NCBI RefSeq assembly: GCF_019393635.1 | Contig: NC_057864.1 | Span: 469,634,617-469,698,616 of the forward strand | Length of the DNA stretch: 64,000 bases | Direction of reading: 5' to 3' | DNA from: Dromiciops gliroides | Taxonomy: Eukaryota > Chordata > Mammalia > Microbiotheria > Microbiotheriidae | Part shown: positions 47,369-58,300 of the stretch, piece after piece | Layout: each line of letters starts with the position of its first letter | Numbering within the stretch: the first letter of the stretch is position 1 | Notes under the pieces: model-generated | Told to the model about the DNA's origin: nothing | Seen by the model: only the letters and a program-made list of their open reading frames with translations | The model's database searches: none | Made by a program: the position numbers and the translations under genes

Positions 47369-47664
47369 ATGCTAGGCAATTAGCTGATGGATCAAAGGAA
47401 AGCCAGACAAGGCTTGGAAGGCTTTATGGAAGGAAGTGGTGGCACCTGAGCAAAGGGTTATGAACAGTGAATCAGGTAAGGCTATAGATTCCAGACAGAG
47501 AGATGACTTGCATCCATGCACACCGTGGGGGACAACAACCTGCTAAGTTTGCAGGAACAACTGGAAGTCCAGTTTATTAGCAGAAAAAGTGGTACGGAGA
47601 ACACTGAACGTAATGGATCATAAGACTTAGGAGCTGGAAAGGAAACTGGAAGTCATCTATCCAA

Positions 47665-48430
47665 TCTCCCCTTACATTTTAAAGGTTTATTGATGACTTT
47701 TGTTTTAGAAAAAAATCATTTCCAAATATAGGTTCTTCTCAAAAGACCCTCCTTTTCACAAAAGAAAGCAATGTGAGTACAACCAACCTTTAACACAACT
47801 ATATCTGTCAGTACCAAAATTCAGCATCTGGCATCCTCTCTTCTCTATATACTGAGGGGCAGGGACTTGTTTCATCCTTTTGTCCATGGAAACCAATGTT
47901 AGTTACAGCATTTAATCTGAGTCAGACTTTCTTTGAATGCTCTTTTCATTAGCATTAATCATCATTGGGCCTGTTTCTCTCCTGCTTCTGCTGCAGCCAC
48001 TTCAAAATCAGCCCATGTTTCTTTGAATCCTCATTTCTTGAGGCACAATAATATTTCAAACCATTTCAAGTATAGGTGTGTTCAGGCATTCTCTCCCTCC
48101 CCACCCAAAGTGATGGACATTGCTTTTTCCTCCCCGTTATTTTGCTCCTAAGCTCTGCTATGAGCATTTTGATAGATACAAGACTTTTCTGTCTTTGAGC
48201 TCCTGGGAGTATATACCCAATAATGGAATGGATGATGAGCCAAAGGATATATGAACAGTCATGACTTTTCTCCCATAATTCCAAACTGTTTTCCAGAATG
48301 GCTGGCCCAGTTCACAGTTCCACCAACTGTCTATTAGGTATGCCTGTATTCCTACAGACCTTCAGCATTATTTCCATCTTTTATCATCTGGGCTAACTGG
48401 TTGGGTATTAGTGAAGCTTCAGTATTTTAA
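47665..48430 (-). repeat. L1 3' fragment
   Basis: Antisense L1: GGAAACCAATG, GCTATGAGCATTTTG, GAGTATATACCCAATAATGG, AACTGTTTTCCAGAATGGC, AGTTCCACCAACTG. Diverged and without frame. Confidence 0.65.
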
Positions 48431-48595
48431 TTTGCAAAATGAGGGTGCAAATGACCTGCATTTTAAAGATAAGGAAAAAAGACCTGGAGAAGGGTCAACA
48501 AAACACCCAAGATCACACTGTATCAGAGCCCAAATTCAAACTCAGGTCTCCTGACTCCAAATCCAATGCTCTCTCCATGGCCTAGTTATACACTA
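48430..48595 (-). repeat. MIR
   Basis: Antisense MIR words GCATTTTAAAGATAAGG, then ACCCAAGATCACAC, then CAAACTCAGGTCTCCTGACTC. Confidence 0.65.
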
Positions 48596-48681
48596 GGGTT
48601 TTTCTAGTCTAGAGATGTACAACACAGAGATGTAGTGGAAAACTCAAGTCTAGGCTGAACAGATTAAAATGTAACTGATAA

Positions 48682-48828
48682 TTTTTTTTTTTTAGTGAGG
48701 CAATTGGGGTTAAGTGACTTGCCCAGGGTCACACAGCTAGTAAGTGTCAAGTGTCCGAGGCCAGATTTGAACTCAGGTCCTCCTGACTCCAGGGCTGGTG
48801 CTCTATCCACTGCGCCATCTAGCTGCCC
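48682..48828 (-). repeat. WSINE1-type CORE-SINE
   Basis: Complete antisense copy; AACTGATAA duplicated on both sides. Confidence 0.92.
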
Positions 48829-49149
48829 CAACTGATAAATATTTAACAAAATAAAGAAAAATACAAATAAACCACAGGTAACATTACGTTTTAAAACTAA
48901 GTCAATATGCAGCATGGGGATCCTTATGTAGGGATTAGTGATCCCCATTTCTACATGAGTTTGACACCAATGCTCTTGCCAATCTTAAGATGTAAAGCAT
49001 GACAAACAGGCGGGTCATTCAATCCTACACCCGTTTCCTCCTCTGTAGAAGGCAAGAAATTCTTGTACTACCCATCCTGGGAAAGAAGGGCTTACGAGAT
49101 CACCACGGAGGCCCCGGGCCTAGGTTTGAATATCTGAAGATCTTCCAGG

Positions 49150-49292
49150 GGGCAGCTGGGTGGTGCAGTGGATAGAACACCGGCCCCGGAGTCAGGAGGA
49201 CCTGAGTTCAAATCCAGCCTCAGACACTTGACACTTACTAGCTGTGTGACCCTGGGCAAGTCACTCAATCCTCACTGCCCCGCCAAAAAAAA
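49150..49292 (+). repeat. WSINE1-type CORE-SINE
   Basis: Complete sense copy ending CCTCACTGCCCCGCC plus A tail; ATCTTCCAG and ATCTTCCAT flank it. Confidence 0.92.
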
Positions 49293-49734
49293 ATCTTCCA
49301 TAGCTTTCCAACCTGACCCACCACAGATCTGGGAAGCTCACTGGTTCCCATGTGGCTCATGGGCACTGAATGAAGAACGTTTTTTTGTCCTGCTAGTTAT
49401 GAATGGGCAGTGACTTCTCATTTAGACTCCATAATTAAAGGTATCATTTAATACCATGTCATAACTAGCGCTCACCATTCCTGTGGGCTGAGTCCTCAGT
49501 AACTGACACCAAGCACCCATGAACAAGGAGCGTGTCCTGTACCATTCGAAATCTCTGTATTTTACTATATCAAGCATCACATGGCCCAGATCAATGACAT
49601 TCCAGCCTCACCTGGTATCCAGCTCTCTGTTTATAATAAGTAACTCCTATAAAGACCAGGGTTGCAACTACTTAATCCTATATAATAAAGCATTAGCTTG
49701 TTTTCAACTAGCAGCTGTTAAACTCTTGGGTTGA

Positions 49735-49915
49735 AGAGTTAGGAGACCTGGATTCTTGTTCTAGGAACGCTAAGAACTTCCCATAACTTTGGCAGATCTG
49801 TGGGTATCCACTTTCCCAACTGTAAAAAGAAGGGTCATATTTGTCCTACCTGCCTCACAGGGTTATTGTTAGGGCAAAATAAAATAATCCATTTGGAAGT
49901 GCTGTACGAATGGAA
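49735..49915 (+). repeat. MIR
   Basis: Sense MIR: GGAGACCTGGATTCTTG, TTTCCCAACTGTAAAAAG, CTGCCTCACAGGGTTATTG, AAGTGCTGTACG. Confidence 0.75.
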
Positions 49916-50074
49916 AGGATTTTTTTTTTTTAATTAAACTGAGTAAAACTGACTAACTCAGAAAGTCCCAAATAAGACAAGGAGAGAGACAGGCATCAAA
50001 TATCTGTATTTGCAAAGATTATGATTATTACTTATGCTAAATTTGAAAGCAACAGGATTACTATCATATTCTTT

Positions 50075-50221
50075 TTGTGTGTGTGTGTGTGTGAGGCAAT
50101 TGAGATTAAGTGACTTGCCCAGGGTCACACAGCTAGTGTCAAGTGTCTGAGCCTGGATTTGAACTCAGGTCCTCCTGAATCCAGGACCAGTGCTTTATCC
50201 ACTGTGCCACCTAGCTGCCCC
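50075..50221 (-). repeat. WSINE1-type CORE-SINE (same-site pair, left)
   Basis: Antisense copy whose tail is a GT repeat instead of pure T. It is bounded by TATCATATTCTTT (50062) and TATAATATTCTTT (50223). Confidence 0.9.
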
Positions 50222-50235
50222 TTATAATATTCTTT

Positions 50236-50391
50236 TTTTTTTTTAAATAAATTTTTTGTGTGTGTGAGGCAGTTGGGGTTAAGTGACTTGTCCAGGGTCA
50301 CACAGCTGTTAAGTGTTTGAGGCCGAATTTGAACTCTGGTCCTCCTGACTCCAGGGCCAGTGCTCCATCCACTACACCACCTAGCTGCCCC
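50236..50391 (-). repeat. WSINE1-type CORE-SINE (same-site pair, right)
   Basis: Antisense copy bounded by TATAATATTCTTT at 50223-50235 and again at 50393-50405. Confidence 0.92.
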
Positions 50392-50689
50392 TTATAATAT
50401 TCTTTAAGGAGAAATTATCAAAAAACAAATGTTGAAAACTATCTCTACATGTAACTAAAAAATAATAAAATACTTTTATGATAAAAAAGGATAAATGATC
50501 AACTCCAGAGTGTTCTGTGAACAGAAAGAAAACTATTCCCTAAAAGACAAATTCTGAAATACAAGGAACTCAAGAAATGAAACATTTGTTCACAGCATTT
50601 CTTCATTATATCTGTAAGGCACTGTGACACATCAGGCCTTGGAAACCCAATAATATTTAGACAATTACAGCTACTATGATTGTGTACAG

Positions 50690-50860
50690 TGGAAAGAACA
50701 CTGACTTTAGGGTCTGAGGATGGGTCGTCCAATCCCTCATGGGTTACTTTGGGCAAATCACCTGGTCTAAGTCCCAGTTTCCTCATCTGTAAAATTGGAA
50801 GATTAAGCCAACTGATCTCGGCATTCCCTTCCATCTAGTTCTCTAATCTATGACCTCAGT
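50690..50860 (+). repeat. MIR
   Basis: Sense MIR: GGGTTACTTTGGGCAAATC, CCCAGTTTCCTCATCTG, TAAAATTGGAAG. Confidence 0.8.
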
Positions 50861-51069
50861 TTCCTTCCCATTTCAATCTCCTAACACTAAAATTGTAGAA
50901 TTCTTCTGGCTTTTTCCCTCTAAGTTCCTTATCAAGAAACAAGGGTTACATAATACTGACATACGTATCTATTTTACATGTATGTGTACATACTTATTTG
51001 TATATGCACACATAGGTAGATTTTAAATTAATTTTTGTCCAAGTTAAGCACTAGAATATTCACATTTTC

Positions 51070-51230
51070 ATAGGACCACAAGTTTAGAGTTGAAAGGAAC
51101 TTCCAGTCCAACTCCCTCAATTTACGGATTAGAAAACTGAAGTACCCAGGAGTTAAGTGACCTGTCCAGGGTCATACTGCTAATATCCGAGGTAGCACCA
51201 GAACTGAGGTCTTGCTGACTTTAGGTCAGA
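51070..51230 (-). repeat. MIR-type SINE
   Basis: Antisense words: AAAACTGAAGTACCCAGG, TAAGTGACCTGTCCAGGG, GAACTGAGGTCTTGCTGAC. Similar to the element at 3.3 kb. Confidence 0.7.
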
Positions 51231-51689
51231 TTTTTTTAAATGGGGTCCATGGATTGATTTCAGGAGATCTGTGAACTCAGATGGACGGAAAGTTACATTT
51301 TAATTGTGACTAACCTCTAATTGAAATTTGTTGGCATTCCCTCCAATTATTTATAAACATTATCCTGAGAAAGGGTCCATCCACCAGATGGGCCACAATA
51401 TGCCACCTTGCTGTGTCAATGAAAGGAAATCCTTCTTCCAAGCTGGAATTCCCTGGCATGGGCTTTAAAAAAAAACCTGGCTCTGTGACTTTGCTGGTGT
51501 CAGGCACACCGTCCCTCACTGCAGAGCAGCAGTGCTCTAAGTCGCCCTTAGCTGCAGCTACCCAAGGCAGGTAGCAGAGGTGAGTGATGCTGGGAGCCCC
51601 ATGGTGCGGGCTCCTCCATCCACTCCACCAAGCTGCTTCCTGCTCAGATCTAAGAAGACACAGACCAGCCATGATTCCAGCGTCCTCCC

Positions 51690-51930
51690 AGGCCCTGCTC
51701 AACCTACACCAAGGGCAGGAGGCCTTTTGTGATGCTCCAAGCTTTAACCACCTCTCCCAATCTCCCAAATGACTCTGTATTTCATTTCTTTGAGTTGTTC
51801 CCTCCCCTACAATAAAATAGAAGTTCCTTGAGGACAGGATCGGTTCCATTTTTGTCCTTTTATTCTCGGAGACGAGTAGGCACTTAATTAGAAAAGGTCC
51901 CATAGAGAAACAGACATAAAACATTTGAAT
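51690..51930 (+). repeat. L2 3' end
   Basis: Sense words GCAGGAGGCCTTTTGTGATG, AATAGAAGTTCCTTGAGG, GAGTAGGCACTTAATTAG. It accounts for part of the 204-codon antisense frame at 51310-51924. Confidence 0.65.
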
Positions 51931-53339
51931 TCTATTCCCTGACTGCCACTAAGTCAAAGGGAGGCACTGGGCAAACTAGCTTGGTAAATCTGTCAATGTT
52001 ATATCAATCTGTTTAATAAACGATGATCATCATCATCGTTGTTGTTGTTGTTGTTGCTGTTATTCCCCTCTTTACACCTTAGTTTCCTCAAATAAGGGCT
52101 GGGCTAGGTGATTGGAAGTCTTTTCTAACCATGACCCTCAAGGAATTGGGCACCAAGCCCAAAAGGAATTTAACGGATCACTCTTTCCCTTCCTATTACT
52201 TTGTTTGGACAAGATATGGAGGGGATGACTAACCAACAAATTTTGCAATCCAGAAAAACTTTCTATGGACCCAATCATTCTGAAAATGATTTCCAAAACT
52301 GTCTCGAGACACTGAGAAGTTGTCATGTCTGTCAGCTGTATTCTCTCAAGAGGTGGGCCGCTAGGTCCTGTTTTATATAACGTGATCTAGACATCACCTA
52401 TGAAGTAGTCTCAGTTCTGGTTCTTGTTACACTTCCCAAAGTGCTTAAAATGGTCTTCAGTTCTATTCTTATATGGTGCCTGGGGAGCAACTGAACAGCC
52501 CAGGAACGATGTAAATTCAATGTGTACACCTTGTCATCTCAAGGAAGAAAAGCTTAAATAACTGAAGAGTCTATGATTCACCTGATGCCTTCTAAAAAGG
52601 TGCACCAACTTACAGAAAGAAAAGCTGGCTTTTGTAGTCTATCTATGTTGCTGTTAAAAAAAAATCTTAGGCATCTTTCTAATTCCTACCTCATCCTTAT
52701 CTGACAGCATACCTACAGACTGAGAAACTGAGATAGGGAGGTTAAACAACTCCAAGTCACATGAGTTCATGCTGGAGAAGGGAAAAGAAGTCAGTCAGAA
52801 TCTTCATTAAATCTTATGCTGTCTCACCTTAATTCTCCCATTCTACTAGCTCGAACTTTCTTTCCCCCCCCCCAAACTTTTCTACATTAGTGATATTGTT
52901 AATATTTCTGCTGCATGACAATTAATACCTGAATCAAATAACAAAAAATATGACTAGAAGTATTAAATTGATGTTCACATGTGTTTTTGAGGCTATTTCA
53001 CATTAGCCACATTCATTCCATTAACTTCTAGAGGAGAAATAAAAGTAGGTTTAAGGTTCTAAATTCTCCAAACTACTTCAAAAAATAAATTAAGATGGTA
53101 TATCAAGTCACGGGGGAGCAGACTTATTGGACATGATCTTTAATAAATCTCTTATCAAGAAATTCTTTATGACCATCTACCATGATCTCTTTGGCAAGTG
53201 ACAACACATTCCTGTATTTCCCCGCCTCTCCCTAACATAAGGTTTGCTCATTCTTTTTCACCTCTCCCTAAGAACCACATCTTCTCCACACATTTAAATA
53301 ATCCTGTAACCTTAGTTTCAGTCCCAAGACACTATTCCA

Positions 53340-53495
53340 GAAGCAGCTAGGTGGCACAGTGGATAAAGCACTGTCCCTGGATTCAGGAGGACCTGAGTTC
53401 AAATCTGGCCTCAGACACTTGACACTTACCAGCTGTGTGACCCTGGGCAAGTCACTTAACCTTCATTGCCCCTCAAAAAAATAAAAATTTTAAAA
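53340..53495 (+). repeat. WSINE1-type CORE-SINE
   Basis: Complete sense copy; AAGACACTATTCCA duplicated on both sides. It is the last young SINE before the CpG island. Confidence 0.92.
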
Positions 53496-54637
53496 AAGAC
53501 ACTATTCCAAAGCAGGAGGGTTCCCTAAAGCCATTAAGTCAACCCCCTAATTACAGATGAAGAAACTGAGGCCAGGGATTGCCTAATGACAACCAACCCC
53601 AGCAAGCACAATGTCACCATATCTCACTTAGAATTACACTACTCCTTTGACACATGGTCATTTTTTTTCCTCTGTTATCAATCTCTAGGAAGTACAAGAC
53701 CAAAAATGAAGAGAGGGCATAAAAACAAACAGGCCAATTTCCCCCCAAAAGAAAAAAGGATAAAATAGTCGTCGATGCGTCTCCCAAAAGTACGTTCTCT
53801 TAGAGAAAGTTAATCAACTCCGAAGTCCGAGGGATCAAAGACAACCCCCACACCCACCCTGGCAGCTGTGCCCAGCAGGATGAAATTCTCGGTGCGGCTG
53901 TCTAGCAGAGGGGAGGACAACAGGTCAGAAGATGCTGATTGAAATGTTATCGCTGATAACGTCCCCCAATACCAGGAGGCGGAGCTAAGAAAAGGTAAGA
54001 GGAGGAACGCCAAGCACGGACCCGGCCAGCCCGGTCCGGACCCGGCCCCCACACCTGGAGCTTCTCTCAAGTTTGGGGCTCGAGAATAAATCAAAGAACT
54101 TGTTCACGAGCAAACCCCAGCTCGGGGGGCGCCGCTCAGGAGAAGAGGGGCCTCTCCGGATGGGGGGAGGTCACCCCCTGCCCCTCCTCTTCCCCCCCCC
54201 CCCCCGCTGTTGCCTCTCAAGTCATCCTGCACAGGTGCCGGCCAGAGCCTCCCCCGCCCTCAGTCCTCCTCCAGGAGAATGGGCTGCCTCCTGTCCAGAC
54301 ACCCGCAACATACGGGGGAGGACCGAGCGTCTGGTGGCAGGGCAAGGTCACAGTCGCGGGTGGGGGCCAAGCGCTGCCTCGCCCACGCCTCCCGGACCCT
54401 CCTCGGACAAGAGAGCCCCCCCAATCCCCTCTCTCTCGACCCCGGGACGCCTGCCCCCACTTACCTTTCGGGGCCGGGGGAGGGCGGACGCCGGCGGGCA
54501 GAGAGGCCGGGAGGGGCCGGGCCACCTGTCCGTCCCGGCCCCGCCCGGCCAGGCCGCCCCCTCCCCCCACCCCGGGCCTCGTCGTCGCCCTCGCCCCGGC
54601 CCTCCCCCGGCCGCCCGCCCGGCCCGGGGCCGCGTAC

Positions 54638-54828
54638 CTGGAGGAGAGGGCGGCGGAGCAGCGCACCCAGGGCCCCAGGTCGCAGAGGGCCCGCGCCTCG
54701 GGGTCCCGCTCCTTCTCGCGCTCCACGTGGTAGGCGTACAGGGAGAGCAGGATGCCGGCAGCGCACACGGCGCACCGGGCCGCCCGCTCCCAGCCCGGCA
54801 CCGACACCCGCAGCACGGGCGCCGCCAT
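54638..54828 (-). CDS. VKORC1L1: VKORC1L1 exon 1 (start codon, first lumenal cysteines)
   Basis: Starts [18 protein letters not shown] and encodes residues 1-63 plus two bases of Arg64. It contains membrane helix 1 ([17 protein letters not shown]) and the lumenal loop pair Cys49 and Cys57 in [15 protein letters not shown], which relays electrons to the active-site CXXC of exon 3. Compared with human, one leucine is missing after position 5, giving 175 rather than 176 residues in total. The donor is GTACG. The start lies in AAGATGGCGG, a good context, and matches the family N-terminus. Total coding length 191 + 110 + 227 = 528 bases, including the stop. Confidence 0.97.
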
Positions 54829-54836
54829 CTTCCGCC
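54821..54836 (-). promoter_or_regulatory. VKORC1L1: YY1/ETS-like element overlapping the start codon
   Basis: On the - strand the sequence reads CGGAAGATGGCGGC. GGAAG is an ETS core and AAGATGGCGGC is the classic YY1 site seen near start sites of many CpG-island housekeeping genes. The ATG of VKORC1L1 is inside it. Confidence 0.6.
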
Positions 54837-54849
54837 GCCCGATCCTCCT

Positions 54850-55092
54850 CGGCCGCCGCCGCCGCCGCCGCCTCAGCCGCCGCTCCCCTCCGTCTCAGCC
54901 ACCGCCGCCGCCGCCGCCCGCCGGGGCCCGATCCAGCCTCAGGCCGACCCCAGCGCCGGCCCCCGCCCAACCCCAGCCCCAGCCCCAGCAGCCGCCGCCT
55001 CCTCGGCCGCGCCGCCGCCGCCGCCTCTACCGCCTCCTCCGCGGCCGCCGTTGCCGCCGCCGCTGCCGCCGCCGCCGCACGCCGCCGCCGCG
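54850..55092 (-). repeat. VKORC1L1: Interrupted GGC/CGG triplet tracts in the VKORC1L1 5' UTR/promoter
   Basis: Several GCC runs (+ strand view). The first is seven perfect units at 54852-54872, 24 bases upstream of the start codon. Others lie near 54903-54918, 55010-55025 and 55050-55092. On the sense strand they are GGC repeats, likely transcribed in the 5' UTR. Confidence 0.85.
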
Positions 55093-55096
55093 CCCC

Positions 55097-55101
55097 ATTG
55101 G
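55097..55101 (-). promoter_or_regulatory. VKORC1L1: CCAAT box
   Basis: ATTGG on the + strand gives GAGCCAATGGGG in the VKORC1L1 direction, about 270 bases upstream of the start codon, in the context expected for NF-Y. Confidence 0.55.
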
Positions 55102-55221
55102 CTCAGCCGCCGCCGCCGGGCCCCGCCCCCTGACGGCGCGCGGACGAGCCGGGCCGGCCGGGCGGGGAGGGGGCCGGGAGGGAGACTGGGAGGGGGGAGC
55201 GGGGAGGGAGGAGGGAGCGCG

Positions 55222-55246
55222 CGCCCCGCCCCCGCCCCCGCCCCCG
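55222..55246 (-). promoter_or_regulatory. VKORC1L1: GC-box cluster (Sp1-type)
   Basis: Four overlapping CCCCGCCCC-type boxes in tandem upstream of the CCAAT box; another is at 55121-55130. Typical of TATA-less CpG-island promoters. Confidence 0.6.
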
Positions 55247-56529
55247 TCTGGCTGTTTCGGTCCCGCGCGGCTCCGCCCTGGGGAAGGAGAGGGAGTTGGA
55301 GCGGCCCTTGGGAGGGGCTGCGGCTCGGGGACGCGCGCAGAAGGGGCGGGGCGTGCCGGGAGGGAGGGCCGACGCCTCGCCCCTGGGATGCCGGCCCTAC
55401 CCCGCTGCCACGGCGGCGGCGGTTGGGACCCGATCCTCTGAGAAGGGGACGGCTTGCCGCCCGCCCACGAGGGTCCTTTCCCAGAAATAGGTGGGGATCC
55501 CCGGAACCGCAAGCGCCCCTTCCTGGTCCAGAGGGGAGAGACCAACCCCCCCCCCCCCCGGCATCCCAGCTCCCCATCCCGAGCGTCCCCGCCCCATCCT
55601 CATCCTCCCGAGCGTCCCCGCCCCCATCCTCCCCAAGTTCAGGACACAGAGCCCCCAGCCGACCCGCACCTCCCAGGGGTGAGGTCTGTCCTAGGGGATG
55701 AAAGCAGCTGTCCAGCCTTGGGCCAGTCGCTGTTCCTGAGGGGCTAGAGAGCCGGCCCGACGCCCTGAATTCAGAGCTGCCTCACACTCACTGGCTGTGC
55801 GACCCCTGAAAGTCACTCAATCCTGCTCACCCTACACGTTTCCTGGGATCCAGTGACCCCGGTCTTGTGGTTGGTGTCCACTCCGAGATCTTTCACTGGA
55901 TGTCCCCCCCAGGCCTGGAAAACACTCCCTGATTTCCCTGGCTCCCTTGAAGTCTCAACTCACCTGCAAGAAGCTTTTCCCAATCCCCCTGAGATGACCC
56001 CCTGGCCTCCATCCCTCCAGAGATCCCCTCCATTACCTTGCCTTACTTGTTACCCCCACTTGATCCTCACAAACAACCCCTGGAGGTAGGAGCTATTGTA
56101 CGCTAAGGCAAACACACAAGCCCTACCTTCGAGGAAGTCACATTTTAATGAGAGACAACATGAAAACATTGGTCATACAAGATGCATTCGCAGTAGATGC
56201 CTTTGAGCTCCCTGGAGGTCCAGGCTGTACACAGCAGTCCAACAGAAGATCCCCCCTTCCTCCTTTGTGGAGCCAACCATCTGGAGGGTTTGCTGAGTAG
56301 AGAACTGCCCTACTTTTAAATTTCTCTGTCAAATGAAGTTTTCTGAGGTTTTCCTCCCTGCCATCGTCAAGAGTATATTTAGGACGACAATATGTAAATG
56401 AATGCATAAGACTTGGGGACAGGAGTACATTAGAAATATAGGAGTGAGAGAGACAGACTGAAAAAGAAGAGAGGAGAGAGACAGAGACAGAGAAAGAGCA
56501 GTAAAAAAGAGTACACAAGTCTGTCTTTT

Positions 56530-56610
56530 CCTAAGATGAGATATTTGCTTAACACAGTGCCTGGAACATAGTAGGTGCCTAATACATGCTTGTTCCCTTC
56601 CCCGATTTTC
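56530..56610 (+). repeat. L2 3' terminus
   Basis: Sense words CACAGTGCCTGGAACATAG and TAGGTGCCTAATACATGC. Confidence 0.7.
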
Positions 56611-57049
56611 ACTTCCCCCAAGCATGGCATGTGCCAAATCTAAGTTGATAAATGAAGCCAAGACCTCTGGCTCCATTGGTTAGGCCTAAAGGGAAAACTG
56701 TCTGCCAGGCATTTTCTACTGGGAATGCCTGCAAGGGTCAACTTAAGGGTGTGGCAATCAGTTGGAGGTCTGTCAGCTGCTTGTACACATGCCTGTCTGC
56801 TACAGGACCATGGAAAAATCCTCCTACCTCCCTAGATAATAAACAATGGGGGCTCCAAAGAGGTTCAGGGGCCAACTGATGGTAGGCACAAACATCATCT
56901 CCACATCCCAAGGAGAGACATTCTGCTTTTGTTACATCATCATCATCATCATGATGGAGGAAGAACAGTATTTTTTTTAAATGGCCAGTAAGGGAAAGGG
57001 TGGTGAACTCACCGATTATGATTGAATTGTGCTCTTCCTCTCCACAAAG

Positions 57050-58300
57050 ATAACATCAGGGAACCAACCTAAGTAGGACATGGGGTGGGGGAGGGAGTCA
57101 AAATGATGGATGAGACAGCAACTCACCTGAGCTCTCCCCAAAACCTCTCCAAATACCTTTAAATAATGACAATGCCTGAAGCAGCAGAACCCACAAAAGG
57201 ATGGAGTGAAATAATTTTCCAGCCAAAGACAACATAGAAGGTCAGCAGGAAAGTTCTATCACACCCTGGCGAGAGTGGAAAAGGGTCCAGTGAAGGCCAC
57301 TCCGGCAAAGACCCAGCCCCAGGAAACCAGGAGCAAGCCTTAGGAGCCACTGTATCTGGTCAGAAGGAAATTACAGGTGTGGGTCTCTTTGCTAGCACTG
57401 AAGCAGGACTCTGTTACTTTGCCCATACTGTGATCCTAGTCTCAGTACTGGGTGGCAGTCCCAGGGCAAGGAGGAACACTAGCACACCAGACCTTGTGGC
57501 TGCAGTGGAGGACCCTCCTCACAGTTCCAGGGTAGAAAAGAGAGCTTGTGGTCATTCACAGACCAGAACATGGACCAAGAGAGTCATAAATACACCTCTC
57601 CTTTGATTACACCACCTTGGAAGAACTGAAAACTCACAAGTCCCTAGAAGTACCTCTGTAAAACAGTTGCACAACACCCCTGAAGCTTGGCACAATGCGC
57701 CCTCCACCCTGGAATCAAAGCCCTACTTTAACAAAGAGTTAAAAGTCAAGAAATAGGCTGGAGAAAATGAGTAAACAACAGAAAAAATTCTGGCCATAAA
57801 AAGTTAATACGGTGACAAGGAAGATCAAACACACCCTCAGAAGAAGATAACAAAGTCAAAGCTCCTACATCCAAAGCCTCCAAGAAAAATATGAATTGGT
57901 CTCAGGTCATGGAAGGGCTCAAAAAGGACTTTGAAAATAAAGGGAAGAGAAATGAGAGTGAATTGAGAAAATCATGAAAAAGGAGTCAATAGCTTGCCAA
58001 AGGAGACACAAAAAAAATAATGAAGAAAATAACACCTTAAAAACAGACTAGGCCAAGTGGTAAAAGAAATACCAGGGGCAGCTAGGTGGTACAATGGATG
58101 GAACACTGGCCCTGGAGTCAGAAGGACCTGAGTTCAAATCCAGCCTCAGACTCTTGACACTTACTAGCTGTGTGACCCTGGGCAAGTCACTTAACCCCAA
58201 TTGCCTCACAAAAAACCCAAAACCAAAAGAAGTACCAAAAGCCAATGAGGAGAAGAATGCCCTGAAAAAGTAGGATTGGCACAAAAATTCACTAAGTAGG
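57050..58300 (+). repeat. L1 5' UTR and start of ORF1, carrying a SINE
   Basis: Sense marsupial L1 5' region: CCTCCAAGAAAAATATGAAT, TGGTCTCAGGTCATGGAAGG, CTCAAAAAGGACTTTGAAAA, TGAAGAAAATAACACC. These encode the lysine-rich coiled-coil start of ORF1 (Glu/Leu/Lys heptads), broken by stops. Everything after ORF1's first part is missing. A SINE splits it at 58075-58224. Confidence 0.75.
58075..58224 (+). repeat. WSINE1-type CORE-SINE
   Basis: Sense copy inside L1 ORF1 sequence; AAAAGAAATACCA and AAAAGAAGTACCA flank it. Confidence 0.92.

Larger units (their letters stand above)
14065..54637 (-). other. VKORC1L1: VKORC1L1 intron 1 (about 40.6 kb)
   Basis: Very large first intron made mostly of interspersed repeats, listed individually. 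No conserved coding exon, tRNA or other functional RNA gene was recognised inside it. Stretches in which I identify nothing include about 22.3-22.9, 28.95-29.05, 31.0-31.4, 32.0-32.9, 34.2-35.8, 36.85-37.2, 39.4-40.1, 41.15-41.9, 44.75-45.5, 52.1-53.3 and 53.6-53.95 kb. Confidence 0.9.
54000..55680. other. VKORC1L1: CpG island of the VKORC1L1 promoter and exon 1
   Basis: About 1.7 kb of very GC-rich, CpG-dense DNA covering exon 1, its 5' UTR, and the start of intron 1. It includes two 14-base C runs (54192-54205 and 55546-55559), many GCC triplets and GC boxes. The absence of stop codons gives spurious long frames on both strands, the longest 542 codons. No young SINE lies inside or for about 2.4 kb to its right. 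Confidence 0.92.

Noticed and set aside
51310..51924. 204-codon open frame on the - strand in intron 1
   Set aside because: No recognisable domain; part of it is antisense L2. It has no splice or promoter signals I can point to.
54073..55701. 542-codon open frame across the CpG island (and other frames of 169-307 codons there)
   Set aside because: Pro/Arg/Ala-rich translation in all frames is caused by GC-rich, stop-poor DNA. It is antisense to the verified VKORC1L1 exon 1 and has no family resemblance.
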